Source of the DNA: Brevibacterium album DSM 18261
GTDB taxonomy: Bacteria > Actinomycetota > Actinomycetes > Actinomycetales > Brevibacteriaceae
Assembly: GCF_000426445.1 (NCBI RefSeq)
Contig: NZ_AUFJ01000010.1
Coordinates: forward strand, 372,001 to 436,000
Direction of reading: 5' to 3'
Length of the DNA: 64,000 nt
In this document: in pieces, positions 27,721-36,571 of the stretch
How positions within the stretch are numbered: the stretch's first letter is position 1
Layout: each line of letters starts with the position of its first letter
The notes under the pieces: model-generated
The model's database searches: none
What the model was told of the DNA's origin: nothing
The model's input: the letters and a program-made list of their open reading frames with translations, nothing else
Position numbers and translations under genes: made by a program

Positions 27721-29097
27721 TCACTTCTCCGCGGCGGCCTCCTCGGCCTCTGCCTCGGCGGCGGGCGCCTCAGCGGCCTCGGCAGCCTCCTCCTCGGCGG
27801 CGGCCTCGGCGGCCGCTCCGCCCGGGGTCGTGAAGGCGGTCATGTCGACGACATTGCCCTCGGGATCCTTGACGACGGCCTTGGCGAGGACCTCGGCGAG
27901 GCCCTTGCGGCGCGCGACGTCGCCCATGATCGCGGGAACCTGGTTGCCCTGGTCGAGCAGCTGCGCGAACTCGTTGGGGTTCATGCCGTACTGCTGCGAG
28001 GCGTTGATGATGTACTCGATGAGCTCCGGCTGCGAGACCTCGACCTCCTCGGCCTTCACCACCTCGTCCAGGATGAACTGGACGCGGAGGTTGCGGGTGG
28101 TCTCCTCGGTGACCTCGGCGCGGTGCTCGTCGTCATCGAGGCGGCTCTCGCCCTCGAGATGGCGGTTGACCTCGTCCTCGACCAGCTTGGCCGGGACCGG
28201 GGGGTCGATCTGCTCGAGCAGCGCCTCGAGCACCTTGTCGCGGGCCTCGACGCCCTGGTCGAACTCCTTCTTCTCCGCAGCCTGCCTGCGGAGGTCCTCG
28301 CGGAGCTCCTCGACGGTGTCGAACTCGCTGGCCAGCTGGGCGAAGTCGTCGTCGACCTCAGGCAGCTCGCGGACCTTGACGGCCTTGACGGTGACGGTGA
28401 CCTCGCCCTTCTCGCCGGCGCGCTCACCGCCTGCCATCGTGGTCTCGAAGGTGGTGGACTCGCCGTCCGAGAGGCCCTCGAGGGCCTCGTCCATGCCCTC
28501 GAGCATGGTGCCGGCGCCCACCTGGTAGGAGATGTCCGAGGCGGTGTCGATCTCTTCGCCGTCGACCTTGGCGACCAGGTCGAGGGTGACGAAGTCGTCC
28601 TTCGCGGCGGGGCGCTCCACAGCGGTGAGGGTGCCGAAGCGGGCGCGCAGCTCGTCGAGCTGCTCCTCGACATCGGCGTCCGTGACCTCGACGGCGTCGA
28701 CGGTGACCTCGATGGAGTCGTAGGCGGGGAGCTCGATCGAGGGCGCGACGTCCACCTCGATGGTGAAGGAGAGCTCGCCCTCGTCCTTGCCGTCGAGCCC
28801 GGGAACCTCGGAGACCTCGACCTCGGGCTGGCCCAGCGGGGTCAGGCCGTTGTCCGCGACGGCCTGCCGGTAGAAGCCGTCGAGGCTGTTGTTCACGGCC
28901 TCCTGGATGACTGCCGGGCGGCCCACACGCTGGTCGATGATGCGAGCCGGCACCTTGCCGCGGCGGAAGCCGGGGATGCTGACCTGCTTGGCGATCTCCT
29001 TGTAGGCCTCGTCGACGCTCGGCTTGAGTTCGGCGAAAGGCGCGTCAATGCTGAGCTTGACCCGGGTGGGGTCGATGTTCTCGACGGAGCTCTTCAC
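27721..29097 (-). CDS. tig: Trigger factor
   Basis: A 458-residue ribosome-associated chaperone with peptidyl-prolyl isomerase activity. The ribosome-binding signature GFRRGKVPARII is near residue 45, the FKBP-like domain spans roughly 155-245 (KDDFVTLDL, TFETTMAGG), and the helical arms follow. The last 35 residues are almost only Glu and Ala, a common actinobacterial tail. The GTG at 29097 follows GAGGGAAACT; an upstream ATG at 29172 would add residues unlike the family. It lies upstream of the clpP genes, a conserved order. Confidence 0.96.
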   Translation of the reverse strand: MKSSVENIDPTRVKLSIDAPFAELKPSVDEAYKEIAKQVSIPGFRRGKVPARIIDQRVGRPAVIQEAVNNSLDGFYRQAVADNGLTPLGQPEVEVSEVPGLDGKDEGELSFTIEVDVAPSIELPAYDSIEVTVDAVEVTDADVEEQLDELRARFGTLTAVERPAAKDDFVTLDLVAKVDGEEIDTASDISYQVGAGTMLEGMDEALEGLSDGESTTFETTMAGGERAGEKGEVTVTVKAVKVRELPEVDDDFAQLASEFDTVEELREDLRRQAAEKKEFDQGVEARDKVLEALLEQIDPPVPAKLVEDEVNRHLEGESRLDDDEHRAEVTEETTRNLRVQFILDEVVKAEEVEVSQPELIEYIINASQQYGMNPNEFAQLLDQGNQVPAIMGDVARRKGLAEVLAKAVVKDPEGNVVDMTAFTTPGGAAAEAAAEEEAAEAAEAPAAEAEAEEAAAEK

Positions 29098-29213
29098 AGT
29101 TTCCCTCTCATTGTCTGATGCTGCCGCCTGCGGGCCGGAGCCGAGCAGGACGGGGCGAAGATTGCGGGTCATTCATGCGGGCACGCCGGAGCCCCCCGCA
29201 ATATGCGCGCTCC

Positions 29214-29219
29214 ATACTA
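29214..29219 (-). promoter_or_regulatory. -10 box of tig
   Basis: TAGTAT on the minus strand, in an otherwise GC-rich divergent region, would start transcription about 110 nt before the tig GTG. No convincing -35. Confidence 0.4.
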
Positions 29220-29373
29220 CTCAGACCCCGCGGCATCTGCCGAATCGCAGCGGCCGGCGGGCGGGGATGCGCAGGCCGCCGGCCGAGTCCCGCGGCGGTC
29301 CGGCACCTGGCCGCATCCCGGCCTGCTTCACGCCGCTTTGTCCAAGCGGACCGACTCCCGGAAGATGGTCGGC

Positions 29374-30615
29374 ATGTCGCGCTCACGTCCCGTGCACCTC
29401 CTCACCGCTCAGCCTCCGTCCCCCGACCGCGCGGCTGCGCCCGGCGCGGCGGCGCTGACGGAGGCGCCTGCACCCACCGGCGCATCCCCCCGCGGTGGGG
29501 CGCAGCGCGTCATGGGAGCGATCGCCGCGGTGCTGGCCGTGAGCGGCGCGGCACTGGGCATCGGCACGGCAGTCCTCGACGGCTCCGCGCACGAGGCCGG
29601 AGCCGGAACAGCGGCCTCCGGGGGTGCGCGCGACGGTGCCGGGCAGGGGGAGGGCGAGGCGGCCTCGGCCTCGCTCCGTCTCGCCTTCGCCGGGGACGTG
29701 CACTTCGAGCGTCAGCTGCGGCCCGTGGGCGAGGACCCCGAGGGCCTGAGCGAGCTGCTCCCCCACTTCGCCGGGGCCGATCTCGCGATGGTGAATCTCG
29801 AGACCGCGATCACCTCCGCGGGCGAGCGCATCCCCGGCAAGGACTTCGCCTTCCGCGCACCCGAGTCCTCGCTCACGACGCTCGCGAACGCCGGCATCGA
29901 CGCGGTCTCGATGGCGAACAACCATGCGGCGGACTACGGCGCCGCGGGCCTTGAGGACACGCTCGCGGCGGCCGGGCGCTCACCCGTGGAGATCATCGGG
30001 GTGGGCGAGGACGCGGATGCGGCCTTCGCACCGCTGTCACGGGAGGTGAACGGAGCACGGGTGGCCGTACTCGCTGCGAGCGCGCTGTGGGAGGACACGT
30101 ACACCCACCACGAGGCGACGGAGACCTCGCCCGGCATCGCGGCCTTCGTGGAACCGGAGCGGATGCTCGCGGAGGTCGAGGCCGCGGCGGAGGGCCACGA
30201 CGTCGTCATCGCGTACATGCACATGGGCGAAGAGGGCTCGACGTGCGTACGCGAGGTCGACGCACAGCGGGCGCGCTCGCTCACGGAGGCCGGTGCGGAC
30301 ATCGTCATCGCCGCTCATGCGCACCGGCTGGCGGGGATGGGACATCAGGACGGGGCGTTCATCGCCTACGGGCTGGGCAATTTCGTCTGGTACACGGGCG
30401 GCAGCGGCCCCTCCTCGCACACGGGCGTCCTCACCCTCGACGTCGAGGTCCCCGCGCCCGGCACCGCGGCTCCGGGCACGCGCGTGACGGACTTCGACCT
30501 CCAGCCGATGCTCATCGGTGCCGACGGGATTCCGCGGGTGCCCGATGTCGAGACCGCCCAGCAGATCGAGTCCGAGGTCGAGGCCGCGAACCGCTGTTCG
30601 CCCATCGGCGCTTGA
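29374..30615 (+). CDS. CapA-like metallophosphatase, membrane anchored
   Basis: A 413-residue protein of the CapA/PgsA (poly-gamma-glutamate capsule) family with a calcineurin-like fold. One membrane helix (VMGAIAAVLAVSGAALGIG, about residues 46-64) is followed by the extracytoplasmic domain with metal-binding motifs AGDVHFE, MVNLETAIT, SMANNHAADYG, YMHMGEE and AAHAHRLAG. No pgsB or pgsC genes are near, so capsule synthesis is not implied. The ATG at 29374 has GGAAG nine bases upstream; an ATG three codons earlier touches that site. Confidence 0.85.
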   Translation: MSRSRPVHLLTAQPPSPDRAAAPGAAALTEAPAPTGASPRGGAQRVMGAIAAVLAVSGAALGIGTAVLDGSAHEAGAGTAASGGARDGAGQGEGEAASASLRLAFAGDVHFERQLRPVGEDPEGLSELLPHFAGADLAMVNLETAITSAGERIPGKDFAFRAPESSLTTLANAGIDAVSMANNHAADYGAAGLEDTLAAAGRSPVEIIGVGEDADAAFAPLSREVNGARVAVLAASALWEDTYTHHEATETSPGIAAFVEPERMLAEVEAAAEGHDVVIAYMHMGEEGSTCVREVDAQRARSLTEAGADIVIAAHAHRLAGMGHQDGAFIAYGLGNFVWYTGGSGPSSHTGVLTLDVEVPAPGTAAPGTRVTDFDLQPMLIGADGIPRVPDVETAQQIESEVEAANRCSPIGA

Positions 30616-30697
30616 GGCCGCACCTCGCGACTCGCAGCCGCACAGGTCCTCACTTTCGACAGTGGTGCGGACCCGCCCCCGTGACCAGCATGGAGTG

Positions 30698-31633
30698 ATG
30701 ATCTCCTATCAGGCGGTGACGAAGCGCTACGGCGGCAGGACAGCGGTGGACGATGTGACGGTCGAAGTGCGCGAAGGGCATGTGACGGGCCTGCTGGGCC
30801 CGAACGGCGCGGGCAAGTCGACGGCCATGAGGCTGCTCCTGGGACTCGACCACCCGACCTCCGGCACGGTGACGATCGGCGGGCTGCCCTATGCGCGGCT
30901 GCGGCATCCGCTGCGGACGGCGGGCGCGCACCTGGACGCGCAGTCGCAGCATCCGGGCAGGAGCGCGCGTGCGCATCTGCTGGGGCTCGCCCGGTACGCG
31001 GGCATCCCGGGACGGCGCGTCACGGAGGTGCTGGAGCAGGTGGGCCTCGAGACCGCCGCACGGCGCCGGATCGGCGGGTTCTCCCTCGGCATGAGGCAGC
31101 GGCTGGGCATCGCGGCGGCCCTGCTGGGCGATCCGCAGGTGCTGGTGCTCGACGAGCCGATGAATGGCCTGGACGTCGATGGGGTCCGGTGGATCCGCTC
31201 GCTGCTGAAGTCCTGCGCACGCGAGGGGCGGACGGTGCTCGTCTCCAGCCACCTGATGGCAGAGATGCACCAGACGGTCGACCGGGTCGTCGTCATGGGC
31301 AGGGGCAGGGTGCTGGCCGACTGCGCGACCGAGGAGCTGGTGTCCGCGGCCGCCGGTGCGGTGGTCCTGCGCACGCCTGATCTCTCCGGTGCGGGCGCGC
31401 TCGCGGCAGACCTCGGGAGAGCGGGCATGTCGGTGGACGAATCCCAGCCGGGAGTCCTCACGATCACGGGCGGGACGGCCGAGGGGATCGGAGATGCCGC
31501 CTACGAGCGCGGTGTCCGCGTGCACTCCCTCCAGGCGGCTCCGGCCACGCTCGAGGACGGCTATCTGCGCCTCGTGGAGGACGAGTTCGAGTTCAGGCGG
31601 CCGGCCGGATCGACAGCGGGAGGCCCGCGATGA
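30698..31633 (+). CDS. ABC transporter ATP-binding protein
   Basis: A 311-residue ABC ATPase of the drug/bacteriocin export type. Walker A is GPNGAGKSTAMR near residue 37, the signature is FSLGMRQRLG, Walker B is VLVLDEPMNGLD and the switch His is in VLVSSHLMAEM. A C-terminal regulatory extension follows. It overlaps the permease gene by 4 bp and is followed by a histidine kinase and response regulator, an arrangement common for peptide-antibiotic resistance or cell-envelope stress modules. Confidence 0.9.
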   Translation: MISYQAVTKRYGGRTAVDDVTVEVREGHVTGLLGPNGAGKSTAMRLLLGLDHPTSGTVTIGGLPYARLRHPLRTAGAHLDAQSQHPGRSARAHLLGLARYAGIPGRRVTEVLEQVGLETAARRRIGGFSLGMRQRLGIAAALLGDPQVLVLDEPMNGLDVDGVRWIRSLLKSCAREGRTVLVSSHLMAEMHQTVDRVVVMGRGRVLADCATEELVSAAAGAVVLRTPDLSGAGALAADLGRAGMSVDESQPGVLTITGGTAEGIGDAAYERGVRVHSLQAAPATLEDGYLRLVEDEFEFRRPAGSTAGGPR

Positions 31634-32358
31634 TCGGGGCGCTGCGGGCGGAATGGGGCAAGACCTTCTCGATCCGAACTCCCGTCCTGTGCCTCATCGG
31701 CACGCTCCTCCTCGTGGTGGTCACGGCGGGCATGCTGGGCAACGACTTCGTGCGGAGCATCGACATCGGGGAACAGGCCCCGGACGCGCGGATGAGCGCC
31801 GTGAGTGCGCTCGGACCCGCCGTTCAGTTCGGCCTGCTGACCTTCGCCGCCTTCGCGATGGCGCTGATCACCTCCGAATACCCGGGCGGAGGCATGCGGT
31901 CGACCCTGCAGGCACAGCCCCGCCGGGGTGTCGTGCTCGCGGCCAAATCGGCGATCGGGGCGGGCATCGGCCTCGTCTGCGGTTCTGTGACGGGCGGCAT
32001 CGGCCTCGCGGTGAGCGAACTCGCGCTCGGCGGGCACAGCGCCCCCGCCGCCGAACCGGCCGCGCTCATCGCACTCCGCGTCGGGACGCTGTTCGCGGTG
32101 TCGGCGGTGCTGGTCATGGCCCTCGGCACGATCATCCGCAGCGCCGTGGGCACCCTGGCAGCCGCGGCGGCGCTGCTGGTCGGCATGCTGGCGCTGCCGC
32201 CGGCGGCCGGGATCTGGACGCCGGCGGGGGCCGCCGCGAAATTCATCGCGGCGGACGCCTCCGACTATCCTCCGAGCATCGGCCTGCTGATCGTCACCGG
32301 CTGGGCGGCTGCGGCCTATGCGGTCGCGTCCGTGCTGTTCGCCCGCCGCGACGCATGA
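31630..32358 (+). CDS. ABC transporter permease
   Basis: A 242-residue membrane protein with six hydrophobic segments and the N-terminal LRAEWGKTFSIRTP typical of ABC-2-like permeases that pair with a single ATPase. Its start overlaps the ATPase gene. Substrate unknown. The next gene begins 35 bp later. Confidence 0.83.
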   Translation: MIGALRAEWGKTFSIRTPVLCLIGTLLLVVVTAGMLGNDFVRSIDIGEQAPDARMSAVSALGPAVQFGLLTFAAFAMALITSEYPGGGMRSTLQAQPRRGVVLAAKSAIGAGIGLVCGSVTGGIGLAVSELALGGHSAPAAEPAALIALRVGTLFAVSAVLVMALGTIIRSAVGTLAAAAALLVGMLALPPAAGIWTPAGAAAKFIAADASDYPPSIGLLIVTGWAAAAYAVASVLFARRDA

Positions 32359-32380
32359 TGCCGCCGCTCTCACGACGGCC

Positions 32381-32386
32381 TACGCT
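32381..32386 (+). promoter_or_regulatory. Leaderless -10 box before the histidine kinase gene
   Basis: TACGCT ends 7 nt before the ATG at 32394 and no ribosome-binding site is present, so the two-component genes may be expressed separately from the transporter. Confidence 0.5.
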
Positions 32387-32393
32387 GAGGCAC

Positions 32394-33581
32394 ATGTCCC
32401 TTCCCCTGCCGCGCCCGCTCCTAGCGGCCGCGTGCGCGGTCGCGGAGGTCGCGCTGGTGGGCTGGTGGGCGGCCACCGGGGCGACGGTCGTCTTCATCGT
32501 CCTGCAGCTCGCGCTCATCGTGCTCGTCTGGCTGGGGCTGCTCGCCGGCCGGTACCTCCGGTTCCGGCGCGAGCACGAGCGGACGCTCGCAGCGAACGCC
32601 GTCCTCGCCGACAGGCAGAGGCTCGCGGACGAGCTGCACGACGCGCTCGGCCACGATCTCAGCCTCATCGCGCTGAGGGCGGGCGGCCTCCAGATACGGA
32701 CCACCGGCGCTGTCCAGGAGCAGGCCGCAGGCATAAGGCAGGACGCCGAGGCCGCGGTGGAGAGGCTTCGCGCAGCACTCGCGGCAGCACGCGAGCCCGC
32801 ACCCCGCGAGTCCGTGAGTGAGATGATCGGCCGGCTCATCGCCTCGGGCGCCTCGATCACGCAGAGAGGCCGCGTGCCGGCACGACTGCCCGCAGCCGCG
32901 GAGCACGTCCTGCACCGGACGCTGCGGGAGCTGCTCACCAATGCGCTCAGGCACGCCCCCGGACAGCCCATCGCGATCGAGTACCGCAGCGGCGCGGACG
33001 TCCTCACCGTCGAGGTGCGGAATCCTCTGGCTGCGGGCCCCGCCCAGGACGAGTGCACGAGAGGGGACGAGCCCGGCGCTGGAGGCGGGAGCACCCCGGG
33101 CTCCGGACTCCCGGGCCTCCGTCGGCACCTCGGCGCGCTGGGCGGACAGCTCGAGACGGAGGACAGGGGCGGGGAGTTCACCGCGACGGCGCGAATCCCC
33201 CTGCGGCGCGAATCCGAGGCGGAGGCCGTGCGGACCGGCTCCTCGCCCCTGTCACGGACCCTGCGGTCCGCGGCTGTCCCCGCGCTCACGGCCGCAGGCC
33301 TCGTCCTCGGCTTCTTCACCTGGGCGGTCCACAACAGCACGCTCGAGGACCGGGACTTCGCCGAGCTCCGAGTCGGCATGACCGCCTCCGCCGCCGAGGA
33401 GCGGCTGCCCGGGCGGCAGGCCCCGGTGCACCTCGTCCCCGCGGCTCCGCACGAGGAGGGCTGGTCGTGCATGCGCTTCACCGACGGCAACTTCCCCCTC
33501 GGGATCGCCGTCTTCGAGGTCTGCTTCGACGACGGCGAGGTGGTCCGGCTGTCCGACCTGCGGAGGCGGCCGTGGCTGTGA
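32394..33581 (+). CDS. Sensor histidine kinase with C-terminal exported domain
   Basis: A 395-residue HisKA_3 (NarL-type partner) kinase. Two membrane helices without a sizeable external loop span residues 5-50, as in intramembrane sensors. The dimerisation helix has the phosphoacceptor His in ADELHDALGHDLS near residue 82; the ATPase domain shows LRELLTNALRHAPG and the G box GSGLPGLRRHLG. Unusually, after the kinase domain a third helix (LTAAGLVLGFFTWAVH, about 305-320) leads into a roughly 70-residue domain with FAELRVGMTASAAEERLPG, two cysteines and VCFDDGEVV, a pattern like SmpA/BLIP-type folds. This domain would lie outside the membrane. An in-frame ATG at 32356 is possible but less likely. 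Confidence 0.88.
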   Translation: MSLPLPRPLLAAACAVAEVALVGWWAATGATVVFIVLQLALIVLVWLGLLAGRYLRFRREHERTLAANAVLADRQRLADELHDALGHDLSLIALRAGGLQIRTTGAVQEQAAGIRQDAEAAVERLRAALAAAREPAPRESVSEMIGRLIASGASITQRGRVPARLPAAAEHVLHRTLRELLTNALRHAPGQPIAIEYRSGADVLTVEVRNPLAAGPAQDECTRGDEPGAGGGSTPGSGLPGLRRHLGALGGQLETEDRGGEFTATARIPLRRESEAEAVRTGSSPLSRTLRSAAVPALTAAGLVLGFFTWAVHNSTLEDRDFAELRVGMTASAAEERLPGRQAPVHLVPAAPHEEGWSCMRFTDGNFPLGIAVFEVCFDDGEVVRLSDLRRRPWL

Positions 33582-34222
33582 TCCGCATCCTCCTCGCCGA
33601 CGACGAGGCCCCGATCCGCGCAGCTTTCCGCGCCGTCCTCGACTCCGATCCGGAGCTGTGCGTGCTCCCGGAGGAGGCCGCCGACGGCAGACAGGCCGTC
33701 TCGATGACGCTCGCCCGGCGACCCGATGTCGTGCTCATGGACATCCGCATGCCCGTGCTCGACGGGCTCGCAGCTCTCGGCGAGATCCGCCGCGCGCGCC
33801 CCGAGCAGAAGGTCGTCATCGTCACCACCTTCGGCGATGACGAGCTCATCGACCGCGCCGTCGGACTCGGCGCGAGGGGCTTCCTCACGAAGGCCGGGGA
33901 CCCGTACGAGCTCATCCGCGGGGTGCGCGCCGTCGCGGCCGGGGGCGCCGCACTCTCCCCCGCCGTCGCCGGGCACCTCATGGACGCGCTCGGGGCCTCC
34001 CTGCCCGCCGCTCAGGCCGGCGACCGGCTGTCTGCGCTCACGGCACGCGAACGGGAGGTGCTGGTGCTGCTCGCGCGAGGCCTGTCGAATGCCGAGATCG
34101 CGGCGGAGCTCTTCCTCGTCGAGGGGACCGTCAAGGGATACATCCGCGGGATCTTCACTCGCCTGGGCGTCCGCAACCGGGTCGAGGCGGCTGTGCTCGC
34201 CCATCAGGCGGGGCTCGTGTGA
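33572..34222 (+). CDS. Response regulator, NarL/LuxR family
   Basis: A 216-residue two-domain regulator. The receiver domain has LLADDEAP, the phosphorylated Asp in VVLMDIRMPVLDG near residue 56, a conserved Thr in VIVTTFGDD and Lys in FLTKAGDP. The C-terminal LuxR-type helix-turn-helix is LTAREREVLVLLARGLSNAEIA. GTG at 33572 has GGAGG five bases upstream; GTG at 33578, which overlaps the kinase stop, is an alternative. It surely pairs with the kinase and probably controls the ABC transporter upstream. Confidence 0.93.
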   Translation: MAVIRILLADDEAPIRAAFRAVLDSDPELCVLPEEAADGRQAVSMTLARRPDVVLMDIRMPVLDGLAALGEIRRARPEQKVVIVTTFGDDELIDRAVGLGARGFLTKAGDPYELIRGVRAVAAGGAALSPAVAGHLMDALGASLPAAQAGDRLSALTAREREVLVLLARGLSNAEIAAELFLVEGTVKGYIRGIFTRLGVRNRVEAAVLAHQAGLV

Positions 34223-34285
34223 GAAGGCACGGCGCTGTCCTGCTAGTGTCGATGTCGCCGCCGGCATCGGATTCGAAGGGCAACG

Positions 34286-35887
34286 ATGAGGTTCTCGACG
34301 GACAGTCTTCCGGGACGCCCGGGAGGGCCAGCTGACTGCGCACGCGCCGGCAGGGATCGCACCCGGAGCTCCACGATTCCTCGCCGATCCGCACCCTTCC
34401 TCTCGGTTCTCGTCGCAGCGGCAGCGGTCGTCGGCTGCAGCGGGGCGCCGGAGCACACCCAGCCGGAGGAGCAGCCGGCACCCGAGACCGAGGTCGCCGA
34501 GCTCGCAATCGCCGGGCTGGGAGGCGACAGAGGCGTCGCCGCCGCCCTGTTCCCGATCGCACGTGAGGGCGACACTGCCACTCTGACCTTCGATCTGACG
34601 GCGAACGGGAGCGAGCGCGTGGACACGGCCACCGCCTTCGGAGCGACCGCCTCGCCTCCCCTCCGTCCGCCGGAGGCGATCCGGCTCTTCGACGCGAAGA
34701 GCGATCTGGTCCTCACCGCCGCGCTCGACTCGGAGGGCGCGCCGGTGAGCAATGAGGGCTGGCGCTATGCCGATCCGGACGGTCGGAGGGTGCAGATCGC
34801 CTTCGCGGCACCCTCCTCCGATTCCGTGGCCGTGATGCTCCCGGGAGCCGCCATGACCGCCGAGGTTCCGGTCATCGACGCAGAGGCGCCCGAGGCACCC
34901 GGCTACGACGCACTCGGCGCTGTCGCCGAGGACGTGTACGCCCCTGCCGATATCGCGGAGGCACCGGCTTTCGCAGTGGGCACCTACACCACCGAACTGG
35001 ATGGTGCGGTCGCACTGCTCGACGACACCGAGCACGTGGAGGTCACTCTAGACACCGACATCCTCTTCGACTTCGGCTCCGCCGAGATCAGAGAGGGCTC
35101 CCAGCCGGCGCTCGACCGTGCCGCGCAGATCATCGACGCCCGTGCCGCCGGTCCCGTGCAGGTGACCGGCCACACGGACGATATCGGCTCGCATGCGACG
35201 AATCAGGAGCTCTCGGAGGACCGCGCCTCGGCGGTGGTCACGGCGCTCGCGCCGCGCCTGGCGAACGATCAGGAGCTCATCGCGGAGGGCAGGTCGTTCC
35301 GCGAACCCGTGGCCGACAACGACACGGACGCCGGCCGTGCGCAGAATCGGCGCGTGACCATCGCCATCGAGGAGCCCTCCGGACAGGCTGTCCGGGCTCA
35401 GGAGGAGGGCGAACTGCCCGAGTTCGATGCGGGTCCGGTCGCGAGCGGTTCCGAAGGAGTCTCGCTCGGCGACTTCACCGTGACAGCGCCGCGGGCGTAC
35501 GAGCTCGGCGACTACCTCGTCGTTGAGCTGGAGGTGACAAGTCACGCGGCCGATGGGGCCCATCAGGGGAGGATGTTCTCGGGCGCCTGGTCGCATCGGG
35601 GCTCCGGGGCGCGCTATCCCTCCGGCGCCGTCTCAGGAGTCGCCGTCGTCGCCGGGACCACGAAGACCTACCCGGCCGATTACCTGTACGGCTCCACGGA
35701 CACCAGCACCGAGCTCTGGGGCACCGTCTCCGATCTCAGCCGAGACGCCCAGCTCTTCGAGGGGCAGTCGCAGACCGCCAGCATCGTCTACGCCGGCGTG
35801 GAGGACGTCACCGAGGTGACCGTCCAGCTGGATCACAACCTCGGCAACGCGCCCTTCCGGCTGACCGGCATCCCCGTCGAACGCTGA
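34286..35887 (+). CDS. OmpA-family lipoprotein
   Basis: A 533-residue predicted lipoprotein: the hydrophobic stretch FLSVLVAAAAVVG ends in Cys51, which fits a lipobox, although the 37-residue stretch before it is long and a later start cannot be excluded. The OmpA_C peptidoglycan-binding domain covers about 250-370 (TLDTDILFDFGSAEI, VTGHTDDIG, NQELSEDRA, NDTDAGRAQNRRV). A C-terminal beta-rich domain (VSLGDFTVTAPRAYELGDY onward) resembles DUF4352-type Ig folds. AAGGGCAACG precedes the ATG. The likely role is linking envelope and peptidoglycan. Confidence 0.83.
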   Translation: MRFSTDSLPGRPGGPADCARAGRDRTRSSTIPRRSAPFLSVLVAAAAVVGCSGAPEHTQPEEQPAPETEVAELAIAGLGGDRGVAAALFPIAREGDTATLTFDLTANGSERVDTATAFGATASPPLRPPEAIRLFDAKSDLVLTAALDSEGAPVSNEGWRYADPDGRRVQIAFAAPSSDSVAVMLPGAAMTAEVPVIDAEAPEAPGYDALGAVAEDVYAPADIAEAPAFAVGTYTTELDGAVALLDDTEHVEVTLDTDILFDFGSAEIREGSQPALDRAAQIIDARAAGPVQVTGHTDDIGSHATNQELSEDRASAVVTALAPRLANDQELIAEGRSFREPVADNDTDAGRAQNRRVTIAIEEPSGQAVRAQEEGELPEFDAGPVASGSEGVSLGDFTVTAPRAYELGDYLVVELEVTSHAADGAHQGRMFSGAWSHRGSGARYPSGAVSGVAVVAGTTKTYPADYLYGSTDTSTELWGTVSDLSRDAQLFEGQSQTASIVYAGVEDVTEVTVQLDHNLGNAPFRLTGIPVER

Positions 35888-35916
35888 GCAGCGGAAAGGC
35901 CTGAGCAACAGAAAAA

Positions 35917-35959
35917 CCTGAGCCGCGACTTCCCGCTCTCAGGAACATCGCGGCTCAGG
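35917..35959 (-). terminator. Intrinsic terminator of tRNA-Gly
   Basis: A 12-bp perfect stem (TCGCGGCTCAGG pairs with CCTGAGCCGCGA) followed on the minus strand by TTTTTCTGTTG. It begins 5 bp past the encoded CCA of the tRNA. It would also act on convergent transcription from the OmpA gene. Confidence 0.85.
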
Positions 35960-35963
35960 CCCG

Positions 35964-36037
35964 TGGAGGGGATGACGGGAATCGAACCCGCACCATCAGT
36001 TTGGAAGACTGAGGCTCTACCATTGAGCTACATCCCC
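35964..36037 (-). tRNA. tRNA-Gly (anticodon UCC)
   Basis: The minus strand folds as a full cloverleaf: acceptor GGGGATG/CATCCCC, anticodon loop CTTCCAA giving UCC, and T-loop TTCGATT. The CCA end is encoded (35966-35964). A promoter TTGGAT-18-TAGAGT lies just upstream. Confidence 0.95.
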
Positions 36038-36050
36038 GTGTGCGGAACAG

Positions 36051-36080
36051 ACTCTAGACCAGGTCCGCGCACACATCCAA
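36051..36080 (-). promoter_or_regulatory. Promoter of tRNA-Gly
   Basis: TTGGAT (36080-36075) and TAGAGT (36056-36051) with an 18-bp spacer on the minus strand place the transcription start about 8 nt before the mature tRNA. Confidence 0.7.
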
Positions 36081-36170
36081 ATCAGCTCCGGCCCTCGCGA
36101 CCGCATGTGAGCCACCACACTACCGCAACCACCGGACACCGGCCAGACGGTGACACCCTCGCACGTGGGC

Positions 36171-36176
36171 TACTAT
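36171..36176 (+). promoter_or_regulatory. -10 box of tRNA-Pro
   Basis: TACTAT lies 12 nt before the tRNA; GTGACA about 15 bp upstream could be the -35 with a short spacer. Confidence 0.55.
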
Positions 36177-36188
36177 TGACCGTGGTCA

Positions 36189-36262
36189 CGGGGCGTAGCG
36201 CAGCTTGGTAGCGCATCTGCTTTGGGAGCAGAGGGTCGCAGGTTCAAATCCTGTCGCCCCGA
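36189..36262 (+). tRNA. tRNA-Pro (anticodon UGG)
   Basis: A cloverleaf with acceptor CGGGGCG/CGCCCCG, anticodon loop TTTGGGA (UGG) and T-loop TTCAAAT. CCA is not encoded. A strong hairpin terminator follows 16 nt after the 3' end. Confidence 0.95.
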
Positions 36263-36277
36263 CAATGTGACATGACG

Positions 36278-36316
36278 GGAGGAGCCCCGGGATCCGCGAG
36301 ATTCCGGGGCTCCTCC
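36278..36316 (+). terminator. Terminator of tRNA-Pro
   Basis: A 13-bp perfect stem (GGAGGAGCCCCGG / CCGGGGCTCCTCC) with an outer GACATG/CATGTC pairing. No U-tract. Confidence 0.65.
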
Positions 36317-36571
36317 ATGTCGCTCCGCTCATCGTGACGATGTCACAGCTCCCACGGTCCGAGAAGGCGGGGCGAGTTCGCCGTCTCCCCCCTGACCGCG
36401 GTCAGCACCCACGAGCGCCCCCTGCAGCAGTCTCGTCTCCGAATTCCCCTCGGCGATCTGTCGATCCTGCCCCGCCCCGTCCGTCATCATGGTGTCGGAC
36501 CCTCCGGTTCGACATCCGCAGTCCGGTCCGAGGGCCGAGCGCCCCGGGCCGCGACCCTTCGAGGAGGAACG

